A stretch of 64,000 nt of DNA from Vitis vinifera (lineage: Eukaryota; Streptophyta; Magnoliopsida; Vitales; Vitaceae), in contig NC_081815.1 in the NCBI RefSeq assembly GCF_030704535.1, forward strand, positions 18,250,001 through 18,314,000. Reading direction: 5' to 3'. Numbering within the stretch: position 1 is the stretch's first letter; every line of letters starts with the position of its first letter. The translations under genes were made by a program, and so were the position numbers. Positions 11,904 to 22,932 of this stretch are shown here, one piece after another. The notes beneath the pieces were generated by a model. It made no database searches and had not been told where the DNA came from. It was given only the letters and a program-made list of their open reading frames with translations.

Positions 11904-12342
11904 TCAAACAGGCGGTATATTGGAGAAAGAGAACCCCTTGTACCCCTTGTACGCGTAGTAGGCAATCCGCGTATAATAGAACCCGGGAATAAACAAGATC
12001 GCCCCCAAAATAGCAAAAAACAACCCTAAATCCAGCACAAAAAAATCCAGATTCAGCTCAGACCATCGTTTGGCTGCCGAGAAAACAAAGGGAAAAAGGG
12101 GGAAAGAACTTTTGATATTTTTTAGATTGTTTTAAGGAATTCGAGAAATTACCGTGAGCTCTGTCGCCGCCGACTCTGTTGTAGACCATGAGAATGCCGA
12201 GGATGATCCCTAGGGTTCCGAAGACGAGGAGTGCGACGGCGAGGGCGATCTCCTTAATCGGAGGGCGGTTGTGGACGATGTAAGAGGTCTCCATCATGAT
12301 GTCCTCATCGGAGATGGAGAAAGCGTGGTCGACGTACGCCAT
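11904..12342 (-). CDS. DUF872 / TMEM230-family membrane protein
   Basis: Small two-helix membrane protein. The animal relative TMEM230 acts on secretory and synaptic vesicle traffic; the plant role is not established. Exon 1 is 12342-12153 and exon 2 is 12025-11904, with GT/AG borders. Together they make 312 nt, or 103 aa, the normal length of the plant family. Exon 1 begins [16 protein letters not shown] and contains the first membrane segment ([20 protein letters not shown]) followed by [11 protein letters not shown]. Exon 2 supplies the second ([20 protein letters not shown]) and the conserved tail [19 protein letters not shown]. The protein closely matches what I remember of the Arabidopsis At4g29850/At2g19350 pair. 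A 21-base C run lies about 330 bp upstream of the start codon. Confidence 0.93.
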
Positions 12343-12673
12343 TGGAGAGCCGGAGGTGGAAGGCTTCTCAGAATTCGCTCTTTGCGTGTTCGATGAAATG
12401 TCTGAAGACTCGGCTTCTTCTTTTCACTGTGTTGCGTGGGGGTGGGTGATTTTATCTGAACGGCGAGTCCAAAATGGAGACTTTGAGAAAGAAGGGGAGA
12501 AAAAGGATGGTGCGTAATACGCACCCCACCTCAGGTGCTGCCACGAGTGCAAAAAAGGTGGTTGTATTTTATTTCGGTGGGACTGGTTTGGATCGCATGC
12601 GACGCGGAGTTGGATTGCGTGTCAGACCTGGGATCGCTGTCACGTGACTTGGAGGTTTCTTCATTTCCCCACA

Positions 12674-12707
12674 CCCCCCCCCCCCCCCCCCCCCTCTTTT
12701 TTTTTTT
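12674..12707. repeat. Poly-C (21) followed by poly-T tract
   Basis: An uninterrupted run of 21 C at 12674-12694, then a run of 11 T at 12697-12707. On the - strand this is a G21 run about 330 bp upstream of the DUF872 start codon, able in principle to form a G-quadruplex. The length is prone to sequencing and replication error. Confidence 0.9.
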
Positions 12708-12769
12708 CTGTTCTTTTGGCCTTTTGGACCGTCGTCTGAATGGTCTGCATGGAGTCATAGACATCTAGA

Positions 12770-14244
12770 TTGAATTTTTTGAATTTCTTTTTGTTTGGTA
12801 CCTAAAATTAAAAAGTTCAAAGACAATTTCATTTTAAAAAGGGTTTTCCCATCTTCTCGATGTGAATACTTTTCAATCATATTGAAAAATGCCAATTAAT
12901 GAAATATAATAATAACACGAAATCTAGTTTTTTTATATTTTTAATATAAATTTAGCTTTAATATATTTTATCTAGAAGGTAGCATCAATCATACGTGACT
13001 TCATATGCACTTCAACATTATTTTAATTTCATTATTTTATATTTAATGTTATATTAATTTATACCTTAATAGACGGTTTTATTATGTTGTATGATTTATT
13101 TGTTTTCTAATTCCATTTATTTGTCCACTAATTTATTACCACTTTTCAATAATTGGCTCGTAAATATTACCATGTCATATAAAATAAAATAATTTTATAA
13201 AATAAATAAATATTATAATTATCCTAATAAATAAGGTAATCATCTCTAAATAATCAAAGATAAGATCAAAATAAAATTCTCAATAAATAGTAAAGAAAAT
13301 TTTGACAGCCCTCAAAGAAATCCCTTGAAGACTTAAATTCGAAGATTTATTGAAGTTGAAGAATCAAAGATGATTTAAAGATCTTCAAAAAAGGAAAATT
13401 TGAAGACTTCTTTTTATTTGAAGACTTCATGATTCATTATTTATTAAAGAAACTCCACTTTGAATTAAAATTAAGCATTAAAATTCTTAAAAGTGTTTAT
13501 GTCTTTATAAGGAATAATCTTGGACATAGTGGAGATAGTCCCTTCAAAAAGAAATTTATGTGTACAATGGTTTTTTATTTTTTAGAAAAAAAAAACAAGA
13601 AAACATAAAATAGGACGTTTTCTAATAATATATTTCAATTGTTTTCTTTTACTTTTTTAAGAGTTATTTTTTTAAAAAAAAAATGACGAGACTAATATGA
13701 AGAATAATTGAAATAAAATATTACATATAAAATTTATTTTTAAAAAATACTTCAAATTCCCTAGGCTTTTGTTTTAGGAAAAAAAATCAAAAAACTATTT
13801 TGAAGAATTATTCTTAATAACTATTTTTTTAGACTAGCTTTTAAAAATGTTACAAATAAATCTAACATTTAGGTTCTTTGAATAAGACTAAAGCCTAAAT
13901 TTATAAAAGTAGATAAAATCTTGAAAGAGTACAAAATAGCCAAAACATAAAAATAAGGGTCCGTGTAGCCATGTTTTTCTTAAACTTGTTTTTTAAAACT
14001 TTTTTTATTCTTTAACTTAAAAATAATTTTTAAAAACAAGTTTGAAAAATATGACCAAATTAACCCATATTTTTCTTTTATTTTTAAAAACTGGTTAAAT
14101 AACTCATACTTATTCTTTAAAAACTATTCTATATCTCATTTTATTTTTAAAAATTGTTTTAAGAGAATAACGACATTAGAAATTTTTAAAAACGATTTTC
14201 TATTTTTCAATAAGGAACTAGTTGGTCTCTTATTTTGCTTTGCA
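12770..14244. other. AT-rich intergenic DNA with foldback-like sequence
   Basis: No gene seen. 13320-13440 carries repeated GAAGACTT/GAAGATT motifs. About 13960-14215 is made of alternating TTTTTAAAAAC-type blocks resembling the foldback MITE family found elsewhere in the window (25.8, 26.3, 26.9, 42.6 and 45.8 kb). Confidence 0.4.
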
Positions 14245-14956
14245 TGGTATCAAAGCTTCAACCAAAACAACAATGGCTATCCAACATCTCACATACCAAC
14301 AAGTTCCCTTAACCACTCCATGATCATCAAACTTTGATGAAAACAATCACCTGTTGTGGAGGTCTCTAATTCCAACCATAATCCCAAACACAAACCAAGA
14401 AGGTACTCATCAAGGAGTGACCAATTTGGCAACGCAAAATGGAAATAAAAGGAATAGTGTTTTCAACAATAATAATTGAAATCCTTCAAGCAATTTTTAC
14501 CCAACCAATTTTCAAGGAATTCAATTTCAAAACAATTATCCAAATCAACATCTCACCAACATTAAGGTGTTGTTTGTTTTTAAATTTTTATTGAAAATAA
14601 TTTGCTTTCAGATTTCAAATTGTTTTTTTTTTTTTTAACTTATTACTTATTTCTTAAATTTTTAAATTAAATATAAAAAACTAAAATATTTGATTTTTTC
14701 TGAATGTCAGGTTTTTCTTTACTTTATAATATTTAATAAAAATAATATATTAAAATAATAAATAACTTAATATTTAACACTATTAAATACTATTTAGTTT
14801 TAAATACTACTTAGAATTAAATATAAAAAAACAAACGCCAACTAAGAAAAGGAAATGATAAAACAAAGGAGATGACCCAACGTCCCACTAAACCACAATG
14901 TGAAGTATGTAGCAAACTTAGACACATGATTGTGACTTGCTATCATAGATTTGATC
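14245..14956 (+). pseudogene. Ty1/copia gag remnant with primer site, split by a MITE
   Basis: TGGTATCAAAGC at 14245-14256 is a one-mismatch initiator-Met tRNA primer site. The gag reading starts at the ATG at 14273. It is followed by the copia gag signature NHLLWRS-type region (about 14340-14380) and ends with a zinc knuckle at about 14873-14956 that reads PQCEVCSKLRHMIVTCYHRFD in part (C-X2-C-X4-H-X4-C). Stops are present, and the frame is interrupted by the insertion at 14566-14842. I could not recognise a pol region downstream. Confidence 0.7.
14566..14842. mobile_element. Tourist-like MITE (PIF/Harbinger type)
   Basis: A 277-bp AT-rich insertion with imperfect terminal inverted repeats: GGTGTTGTTTGTTTTT at the left, and on the reverse strand of the right end GTTGGCGTTTGTTTTT. 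It is flanked on both sides by TAA (14563-14565 and 14843-14845), the 3-bp target duplication of PIF/Harbinger elements. It splits the copia gag remnant. Related copies start at 26730 and 27646. It has no coding capacity. Confidence 0.7.
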
Positions 14957-16110
14957 ACTCTTTTCTAGATATTAACTCAAGTATCCCACATTGATCAAGA
15001 GAAAAAGGTCTTAGTACTATATATGCATTGGGTTCATCTTCCTGCGAGAAGCCATTAGACTTAAAGTAGAAAATATTTGCATGGAAAGGAGCAAAGTACA
15101 CGGCACTGTTGGTTTCACCCCACAAGAGTAGTTTGTCTTGTCTCGCACAGAACAAGGACTTTGCTCTACAAAGCCAAAACTTGTATCCTGACTTTGGAAA
15201 ATGGGCAATCGATCGATAATAATACATTTTTTCTATATCATGAAGGATTCTGGTACAAAGAAAACACTCCTTAAAGGGAAGCTTAACCATGCAAATGGAC
15301 TCTATCAATTTTAGGTACCAAACTTCCAATCTATTCCTTCAAATAATTAGCAAAATAGCAATTGTCAGTTTTCTTCAAATGGCTGCCTCCCAATTCTTTC
15401 TAGTAATGTTTTGTGAACATCTATCCTTCAATAAGCCTAGTCTTTATCTTACTCAAGGTAAGTATGAAGTTGCTTGGGTATTCCTTTTGTCGACTAATCC
15501 CCAAGTGCAATGACTTTAAGTTTATAATACCCGGAAAGCATCCTAGCAGACGAACCCAAAGGAAGTGACTGAGAAACTAGTTTAAGAAGGAGATAGAAGG
15601 GAAATTCTTTGGATAATTTTGAGTAGTTCGTTTGTATACTCAATTTCTCGATATATTTCGATAATTTTACTAAAAAGGCTTCTTAAAGTTTAATATGAAA
15701 ACCAAGATAATGTTACTTTTTGAAGAAGCCCTTTGTTAACTTATGCTGAGAGGTTTCATATTTAATTAAAATTTCTTTGCATCAACATTGACCAGTTGTT
15801 AAGGCTTTTAGCTGAAGCTGAAAACAAGAAGCTATCCTAAACAAGGACTAGTACCAACTAATCTGCAGAAGAATGCAAATTCAGAGAGATATGAAACAGT
15901 TTTCATCATACCTGTAAATTGAGGACAAAACAGGAACATCTTTAATGGATGGGACTGAAAATAGGAGAAGAAAAATCTGCAGAATCCAAAAATTTATAGG
16001 GAATCCAACCTGAAACAGAATTGAAAAACAAATATCTGAAACCCTAGAAGTTTAATGAAGAACTCTATTTAGAACTGAAACAAAGACAGGGAGAGTATCA
16101 ACCATCAACA
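14957..16110. other. Unassigned region between copia remnant and LINE
   Basis: A frame of 124 codons exists on the - strand (15329-14955), but I recognise no family, and a second overlapping frame on the + strand is equally long-lived. The right-hand end is the pre-insertion target of the LINE. Confidence 0.3.
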
Positions 16111-16136
16111 AAATTATAGCACCCTTGAAAAAATGA

Positions 16137-18421
16137 GTGAGAGAGCGAGCGAGAGCGGCCGAGAGCGAGGGAGCGAGTGAGCCCGCCAACGGCGAGAATG
16201 TTCGGCGCGTGGAGAATAGGAGGAAAAGGAAGACGAGGAGTTTTGGGGTGGAGTCCAAGTCCTTCGAGCTGGAAATGGAGGAGAGGGGAGGAAAAACCTT
16301 AATAACCATCACAGAAAGTAAGAAAGGGGTATCGTCTTAGGTGCGCATGGGATTGTATAGCGTTGGGCTGTTCATGGAAGGCCTTCATCAGTGCATCGAG
16401 GATGTGAAAGAAGGTAGATGGGAAAAGGGCTGGAAGGAGAAGGGGAGAAATTTCTCTCTGGTGCATGTTACTAACAGGGGGGATTGTTTTTTGCGTTTGG
16501 GGGTTGTTGATTTGGAGTTGAAGAGATATAGTATATGTATTCCGAAGGGCAAAGGGGGCAAGGGGGGATGGTCGGCGATGGTGGAGGCTCTTCATCAATT
16601 GGATATCAGTATTGATAAAAAAGAAAAACAAGAAGAAATGAGGGTAAGGGGAAGGCCGTGTCTGGAGATGGCGAAGGGAAGGTTGTTTGTAGATGCGGTG
16701 AAGGGTGGGTGGAATAAGGGGTCCAAAATCATACGAGTGGAGGTGGGACGGGAGGAGTTAAGTAGAAACCTCAATAGGCTGGAGCATTGTTTGATCGGAA
16801 GTTGGAGCCCTAGCAATGCAACAGGGGAAGATCTGGAAATCTTGGGTTGGGAAATGGCAAAGAAATGGGGTTTGAAAGGCAAGATGGGGATGGCGAGTAT
16901 GGGAAAAGGACGTGTTCTGCTGGAATTTGAGTTTGCGGAAGAAGCGAGACGGGTTATTCTCTCTGGTAATAAGGCGGTGGGAGGTGTTCAAATGGACTTG
17001 GAGCGTTGGAATCCAAGTTCGGGTTGTTTGGAGGAAGGGGAGACAAGAAAGGAAGTGTGGGTGAGGATATTAGGGCTACCAATCTCGTTATGGGTTCTGT
17101 CGGTGCTGAGAAGGGTGGGAGATGCGTGAGGTGGGTTTCTAGACGTCGATTCACAGACGGAGAGCATGGAGGAGTTGCAGTGGGCCAGGATTTTGGTCAG
17201 ATTGGACGACGAGAATATCCCTGACATTCTGGAGATAGGGATTGAAGAGATGACATATACCCTAACCCTATGGTGGGGGGTGGTGCCGTCGTTAAGGCTG
17301 GAAGAGGGGAGGAAGCATGGCCTGTGGAGTCGACCAAGAAGGGAGGATGGAGGTGACGAAGATACATGTGCCGGTTCGCGAGTGGAGGAGATGGCGTACG
17401 AGGGTTCGAGGCGCAGCGCCAGTCAGAGGACGGGACTGGTCATCTGTCGCAGGATGTGGGCTCCGTTGTAAAGAGACCCCAGGCGCAAGTGGGCTTGCTG
17501 CAAGGGTCCGGTTCGAAGACTAGGCCCTTAGTTCCAGGCCGAGAGATGTTTTGGGCCTATGGGCCCTCATTGCCTTCAGTAAGTGAAGTTGCAAAGGGGG
17601 ATCAGATCGGGCCGTGGCAATCCAGTAGGTTGGGGCGGGCTGCAGGCTATGGTCTGGACCATATTCATAAGGGGAAAGCCATTTTAGACTAGTCCCACCT
17701 TTTGGACAATGGGCTTCTTTTAAAAGTTCTTCCTTCTTGTTCCAACGGTCATATTTAAGATGGTAACATGGAAAGAGAGTTCGTCAGATCCAAAGAAGAA
17801 GAAATGGGGAGAAGGCAGCAGCCGGACCCAAACCATCCGAGGACAGAAAGGATGCTAGAGGAAGAAGCTGCGAGGTATGGTTCAGAGGTAAATTTGGGGG
17901 GTATCAGGGCACAAGGGTCTTCCTTTTTTAATCTCTTTTGTTTCAGTCAAACTCCGGAGATGGAGTATTATGACCATTCTGGGGTGCGAAGGGAGGGAAT
18001 TCTGCTTGGAAGTGGGTCACGAAGACCAAGTGCAAAAGAACATACAGGGAGAAGGGATGGCTGTTGGGACCTGGTTGAGGTCAACAGTGTTGACCCTATG
18101 GGTAGAAATTCGGGGTGGACTACAGACCAGACGGTTATCCAAGAGGGTAGGAAGGAAGACCAGCTCAATTGGGAGGAAAGCAGCCTGATTAAATTCAGTC
18201 ATTTTCTGGGTTTCTCAACGGAAGGTCTGGAGAAGGAAATCCTGAACTTTTTGGGCAAAATCAAGAAAATGAGGGAGAAGATAGTAGGCAAAGGGTTGTT
18301 GGAGACTTCAAGGTTCGAAAGGGAGCTTAAGAGGTTGGAGTGCTCTATTAATTATGAAGGGGATACTAGGAAAAAAGACCCTTTCCAGGGCAGAGGGAAC
18401 CAAAGTACAGTTGTCCAATGA
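16137..18421 (+). pseudogene. LINE ORF1 (DUF4283 domain protein), broken
   Basis: ORF1 encodes the nucleic-acid-binding protein of plant L1. The frame from 16137 reads through 17471 except for stops at 16338-16340 (TAG) and 17127-17129 (TGA). A frameshift around 17360-17470 moves the reading to the frame ending at 18421, with further stops at 17690-17692 and just before 17766. The DUF4283 part lies at about 16735-17090 (LNRLEHCLIGSW, FEFAEEARRVILSG, VWVRILGLPISLW). The C-terminal part (WEESSLIKFSHFLGFSTEGL to LKRLECSINYEG) is the typical segment directly before ORF2. Its stop codon overlaps the ORF2 start in the sequence ATGA at 18418-18421. Confidence 0.85.
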
Positions 18422-21400
18422 ATGTAAGAATTCTGAGTTGGAATGTGAGGGGTGTGAATGATAGATCCAAGAGGAAAGTAATCAAGTCAGTTATCAGAAA
18501 TCAAAAGGTGGACCTATTCTGTATTCAAGAAACAAAGATGCAAGTTATGTCTGAAGAGGTGGTGTGGAGTCTAGGGTCGGGGAGATTCCTTGATTGGAAG
18601 GTTTTGAATGCTATGGGGATGGCAGGGGGTGTCTTGATTTGTTGGGACAAAAGATCGTTGGAGATGTTGGGGGTGGAAGAGGGCCAATTCTCCATTTCCT
18701 ATAGATTCAGGAATGTGGGAGATGCAGCAATCTGGGTGTTCACAGGGGTATATGGTCCTTTCTCCAGAGATGATAGGGAGTGCTTATGGGAGGAGTTCGG
18801 GGCAATTAGAGGACTGTGAGAGGAGCCATGGTGTTTAGGAGGTGATTTCAATTCAACTCTGTACCAAGCTGAAAGGAGTAGAAATGAGAGGATCACTTCA
18901 ACTATGAGGAGGTTTGCCCATATCATAGATGAGTTAGGGCTAGTAGATATTCCTTTGCAAAGGGGATCCTTCACTTGGAGTGGGAGGCTCAATAATCAAT
19001 CGTGGGCCAGGTTGGATAGATTCCTGGTGACTCCTAGTTGGCTAGACCAATACAATAGGGTTAATCAAAGAAGATTGCTCCGTCCAACTTCGGATCATTT
19101 TCCGATTCTGCTTGAGGGAGGTGGGCTAAGGAGAGGTCCTTCCCCTTTCAAATTTGAAAACATGTGGCTCAAAGCTGAGGGGTTCAAAGATCTAATAGAG
19201 GGGTGGTGGCAAGGGATAGTGGTTAGAGGCAGGCCGAGCTACAAGTTAGCGGTTAAGATGAGGGGATTGAAACAAAATTTAAAGATTTGGAACAAGGAGG
19301 TTTTTGGAAGGTTGGAGAAAAACAAAGTTGAAGCTCTTCAGCAAGTGGAGCGTTGGGATGTAGTGGAAGAAGAGAGAAATTTAACAGAGGAGGAGCTAGG
19401 CCACAAAAAAACAGTTAAGGAGAATTATTCAAAATGGGTGTCGATGGAAGAAGTGCACTGGAGACAGCTATCAAGTGAATTATGGCTTAGGGAAGGGGAT
19501 AGAAACACGGGGTTTTTCCACCGCATGGCCAATGCCCGTAGGAGAGCCAATACCCTGGTTAAAATTAAGATAAATGGGGTGAGGCTTACAGAGGAACAAG
19601 AAGTGAGGGAAGAAATAGTAAATGCTTACCAGCAACTCCTCTCGAAAAGCTCGAGTTGGAAGGCGGATATAAGGGGTCTTGTGCTGAAGCAGATCAGCCT
19701 TTCAGAAGCGGAAGCCCTTGAGTTCCCTTTTTCTGAGGCTGAGATCTATGCAGCATTAGTGGGGATGAATGGGGACAAAGCCCCGGGTCTGGATGGTTTC
19801 ACTGTAGCCTTTTGGCAAAAATGTTGGGAGATTGTCAAGGAGGATGTCTTGGATATGTTTAAGGAGTTCCATGAACAGAATTCCTTCATTAGGAGTCTAA
19901 ATCATACCTTTTTGGTCTTGCTTCCGAAGAAAGGGGGGGCGAAGGACTTGGGTGACTACAGGCCAATCAGTTTGCTTAGGGGTTTGTATAAATTATTAGC
20001 TAAGGTGCTGACCAACAGGCTTAAAAAAGTTATAGGTAAGGTGATTTCTACTGATCAAAATGCTTTCATCAAAGGGAGACAGATTCTTGACGGCTCCCTA
20101 ATTGCAAATGAGGTAATAGACTCTTGGCAAAAAAGGGGAGAGAAAGGTCTAATCTGTAAATTGGACATTGAGAAGGTGTATGATAGCATCAATTGACAAT
20201 TTTTATTAAAGGTTATGCAAAAGATGGGCTACGGATCAAAATGGATAGGATGGATGTGGAGCTATATCTCCACTGTCAAATATTCAATGCTGGTGAATGG
20301 GGTTCCAGCTGGGTTCTTCTCAAGTTCTAAAGGGCTTAGGCAAGGGGACCCCATTTCCCCCTACTTATTTGTCATGGGAATGGAAGTTCTAAGTGCGCTA
20401 ATCACGAGGGCCTTTGAAGGGGGGTTCATCTATGGTTGTAGGATATGGAAAGGTAGAGGGCAGGCCGTCAATATATCTCATCTTCTGTTTGCGAATGATA
20501 CAATTGTTTTTTGTGAGGCAAAAAAAGAGTCCTTGTTGTATTTGAGCTGGATTCTTTTTTGGTTTGAAGCTGCTTCAGGTTTAAAGATTAATTTGGACAA
20601 AAGCATGGTCATTCCGGTAGGGGAGGTGGAAGGGGTGCTTGAAATGGCTGCTGAAATTGGGTGTAGGGTGGGACAGCTGCCCACTGTTTATTTGGGGCTA
20701 CCCCTCGGGGCGCCTAATAGGGCTTCCTCCGTTTGGGATGGGGTGGAGGAGAAAATGAGGAAGAGGCTAGCTCTTTGGAAGCGACAATTTATGTCCAAAG
20801 AAGGGAGAATTACTCTTATAAAGAACACGCTGACCAGCATTCCTTTGTATCAAATGTCATTTTTCTGTATGCCTAAATCAGTGGCAAGAAGGCTTGAAAA
20901 GCTTCAAAGAAACTTTTTGTGGGGGGGAGCCAATGGGGGGAACAAGGCTCACCTAATCAAATGAGAGGTGGTGTGTGCGGATAAAGAAAAGGGAGGGTTG
21001 GGGTTAAGAAAGTTAATTTGGTTGAACAAAACTCTTCTAGGCAAATGAATTTGGAGGTTTGCGCGTGCTAAGGAGGAGCTTTGGAAAAAAGTGTTTGAGG
21101 CTAAGTATGGGCAAGAGGAGTTTGGGTGGAGGACAAGGAAGGCAAATGGGGTGTTTGGAGTTGGAGTTTGGAAGGAAATCTTGAAGGAGTTTGCTTGGTG
21201 TTGGGAAAACATGGTGTTCAAGGTGGGAAAAGGCAATAAAATAAGGTTTTGGATTGACCCTTGGTGTGGAAACAATGTGCTGTCCCAAGGCTTCCCGGAC
21301 CTCTTTTCCATGGCTGCCCAAAGGAACGTCACAGTGGAGGATTATTGGGATCAGAATCTAGGTCAAGGAGGGTGGAATTTAAGGCTGTTAAGAGACTTCA

Positions 21401-22065
21401 ATGATTGGGAGTTGGGGTTGGTAGGCAATCTTTTAGTTGAGTTGAGGAATTATAGAGTAACTGTGGAGGAAGACTCGGTTCTTTGGAGGGAAGGAGCAGA
21501 CGGGCTGTTTAAAGTCAAGAAAGCGTATAGGGTGTTGGCTAATGCTGAAGGAGTGGACTTCCCTCATAGCAATGTTTGGGTGGACAAAGTTCCAACAAAA
21601 ATTGCTTTTTTTGCTTGGGAAGCTACTTGGGGGAAGGTTCTTACTTTGGATAGGCTGCAGAGAAGAGGGTGGCAATTCCCTAACCGGTGTTTCTTGTGTG
21701 GATGTGAAGAGGAAACTATCAATCATATCTTAATTCATTGTACGGTGGCAAAAGGATTGTGGGATATCATTCTTGCGTTGTGTGGTGTACAGTGGGTATT
21801 TCCAAATTCTATAAAGGAGGTTCTTAGTAGTTGGAAAGGCTCTTTTGTGGGAAGAAAAAGGAAAAAAGTGTGGAAATCCATCCCACTTTTCATTTTTTGG
21901 ACAATATGGAAGGAGAGGAATAAGCTAGCTTTTAAAGGGGGTGTGTTAGCTTTTCAGAAGTTAAAAACTTCGTTTGTGTATAATTTTTGGGGTTGGGCTA
22001 AAGTGTACATTGATATGGAGTCGAATTCCCTAATAGTTTTCTTGGAGTGGCTAGCCTCCAAGTAG
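18418..22065 (+). pseudogene. LINE ORF2: endonuclease, reverse transcriptase and zinc knuckle
   Basis: Single-frame ORF2 of 1215 codons with no frameshift, interrupted only by four TGA stops at 18817-18819, 20194-20196, 20962-20964 and 21046-21048. The APE-type endonuclease comes first (ILSWNVRGVND, QETKM, GGDFN, TSDHFPIL). Reverse transcriptase follows from about 19750 (DKAPGLDGF, DYRPISL, FIKGRQILDG, KGLRQGDPISPYLF). The C-terminal zf-RVT knuckle is at about 21690-21740 (CFLCGCEEETINHILIHC). In related ORF2s each of the four stop positions is Trp (TGG). The catalytic box reads FANDT where family members have FADDT, so one catalytic Asp (20494-20496) is Asn. The copy is therefore inactive twice over. 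Confidence 0.93.
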
Positions 22066-22198
22066 GGGTTGGGTTGTTTCGTTTTTTGTTTAAGGGGTTT
22101 GTAGCCTCGTATACTTCTTGTATGCTTCACGGCTTCTTGCCTTCTTTAATATATTCGTTTGCTTATCAAAAAAAAAAAAAAAATTATAGCACCCTTGA

Positions 22199-22932
22199 GG
22201 CTTGAGTAGCAGAGTTTTGTGTCCGTTTTTCATCCTGTTCGAAGATTTCTCAGGCATTCTTCAATGGAGAGCCCAAATCATAACTTTCTAAGTAACAACA
22301 CAAGCATACAAAAGAAGAGAAGCCAGGAGGTAGAAGGATGGAAGCAGCTGCATAAGCTGAGTGTAGATACAACCTGCTTTAATATATATAAGAGCTTAGC
22401 ATTTTCAAAGGAATATGTAATCCTGGATACTTGAACCCTTCTACATGATTCAACTCCTATCTTGTTTATCACATCATTGACAATATTTTGAAACAAAAAA
22501 CAATCTAACAAGCAATTGCATATGTTCAAAAACATGGGAAACTCCTGCTGCTGCTGCAACAATTGCTGAAATCCATTTCAGGAACCTTTGGAGTAACCTT
22601 AAGATTACAAACTGTTAGAAGTCAAATGTAACAGCAAGAAAAAATAGATTTGTTGTTGTTTTCTGTTCAGCTATCTTAAGTTCAAAGCTAACATTCATGC
22701 TGAAATATCACTGTAGAAGAATCTGAACCTTGATGAAGTAACAACATCAATAAAATGTGTGCCCATATCTTTTCTTGTGATCAAAATTCATATAATATCT
22801 TTAGGAATTGGAGACTCACCTGAGAAAATTACAAATGAATCAGTGAGTGCTAAAACAATTTTTTGACAGTGATATGTGCCCAAAAAGCCCAAGCAACTAA
22901 CGATGAATATCCAAAAGAGATAATTTACAAAA
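22199..22932. other. Non-coding spacer between LINE and PPR gene
   Basis: Continuation of the LINE target sequence and the downstream flank of the PPR gene on the - strand. No other feature seen. Confidence 0.4.

Larger units (their letters stand above)
16129..22180 (+). mobile_element. Full-length L1-type LINE retrotransposon with 18-bp target site duplication
   Basis: The element is flanked by perfect direct repeats AAATTATAGCACCCTTGA at 16111-16128 and 22181-22198. It ends in a short poly(A) tail just before the right copy and is 6.05 kb long. It encodes ORF1 (DUF4283/RNA-binding) and ORF2 (endonuclease, reverse transcriptase, zinc knuckle) in the order of plant L1 elements. The 5' end is G/A-rich with many GAGCGAGC repeats. 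Both ORFs carry premature stops, so this copy is dead in cis. The perfect target duplication and intact length point to a fairly recent insertion. Confidence 0.93.

Noticed and set aside
12535..12768. Open frame on the + strand across the poly-C/poly-T tract
   Set aside because: Coding potential comes from homopolymers (Pro and Phe runs), and it lies in the upstream region of the DUF872 gene.
14955..15329. 124-codon frame on the - strand
   Set aside because: No recognisable motif, no splice or promoter context, and overlapping frames on the other strand are equally open.
16595..21726. Several 60-130 codon frames opposite the LINE ORFs
   Set aside because: These are shadows of ORF1/ORF2 codon usage on the opposite strand, without family motifs.
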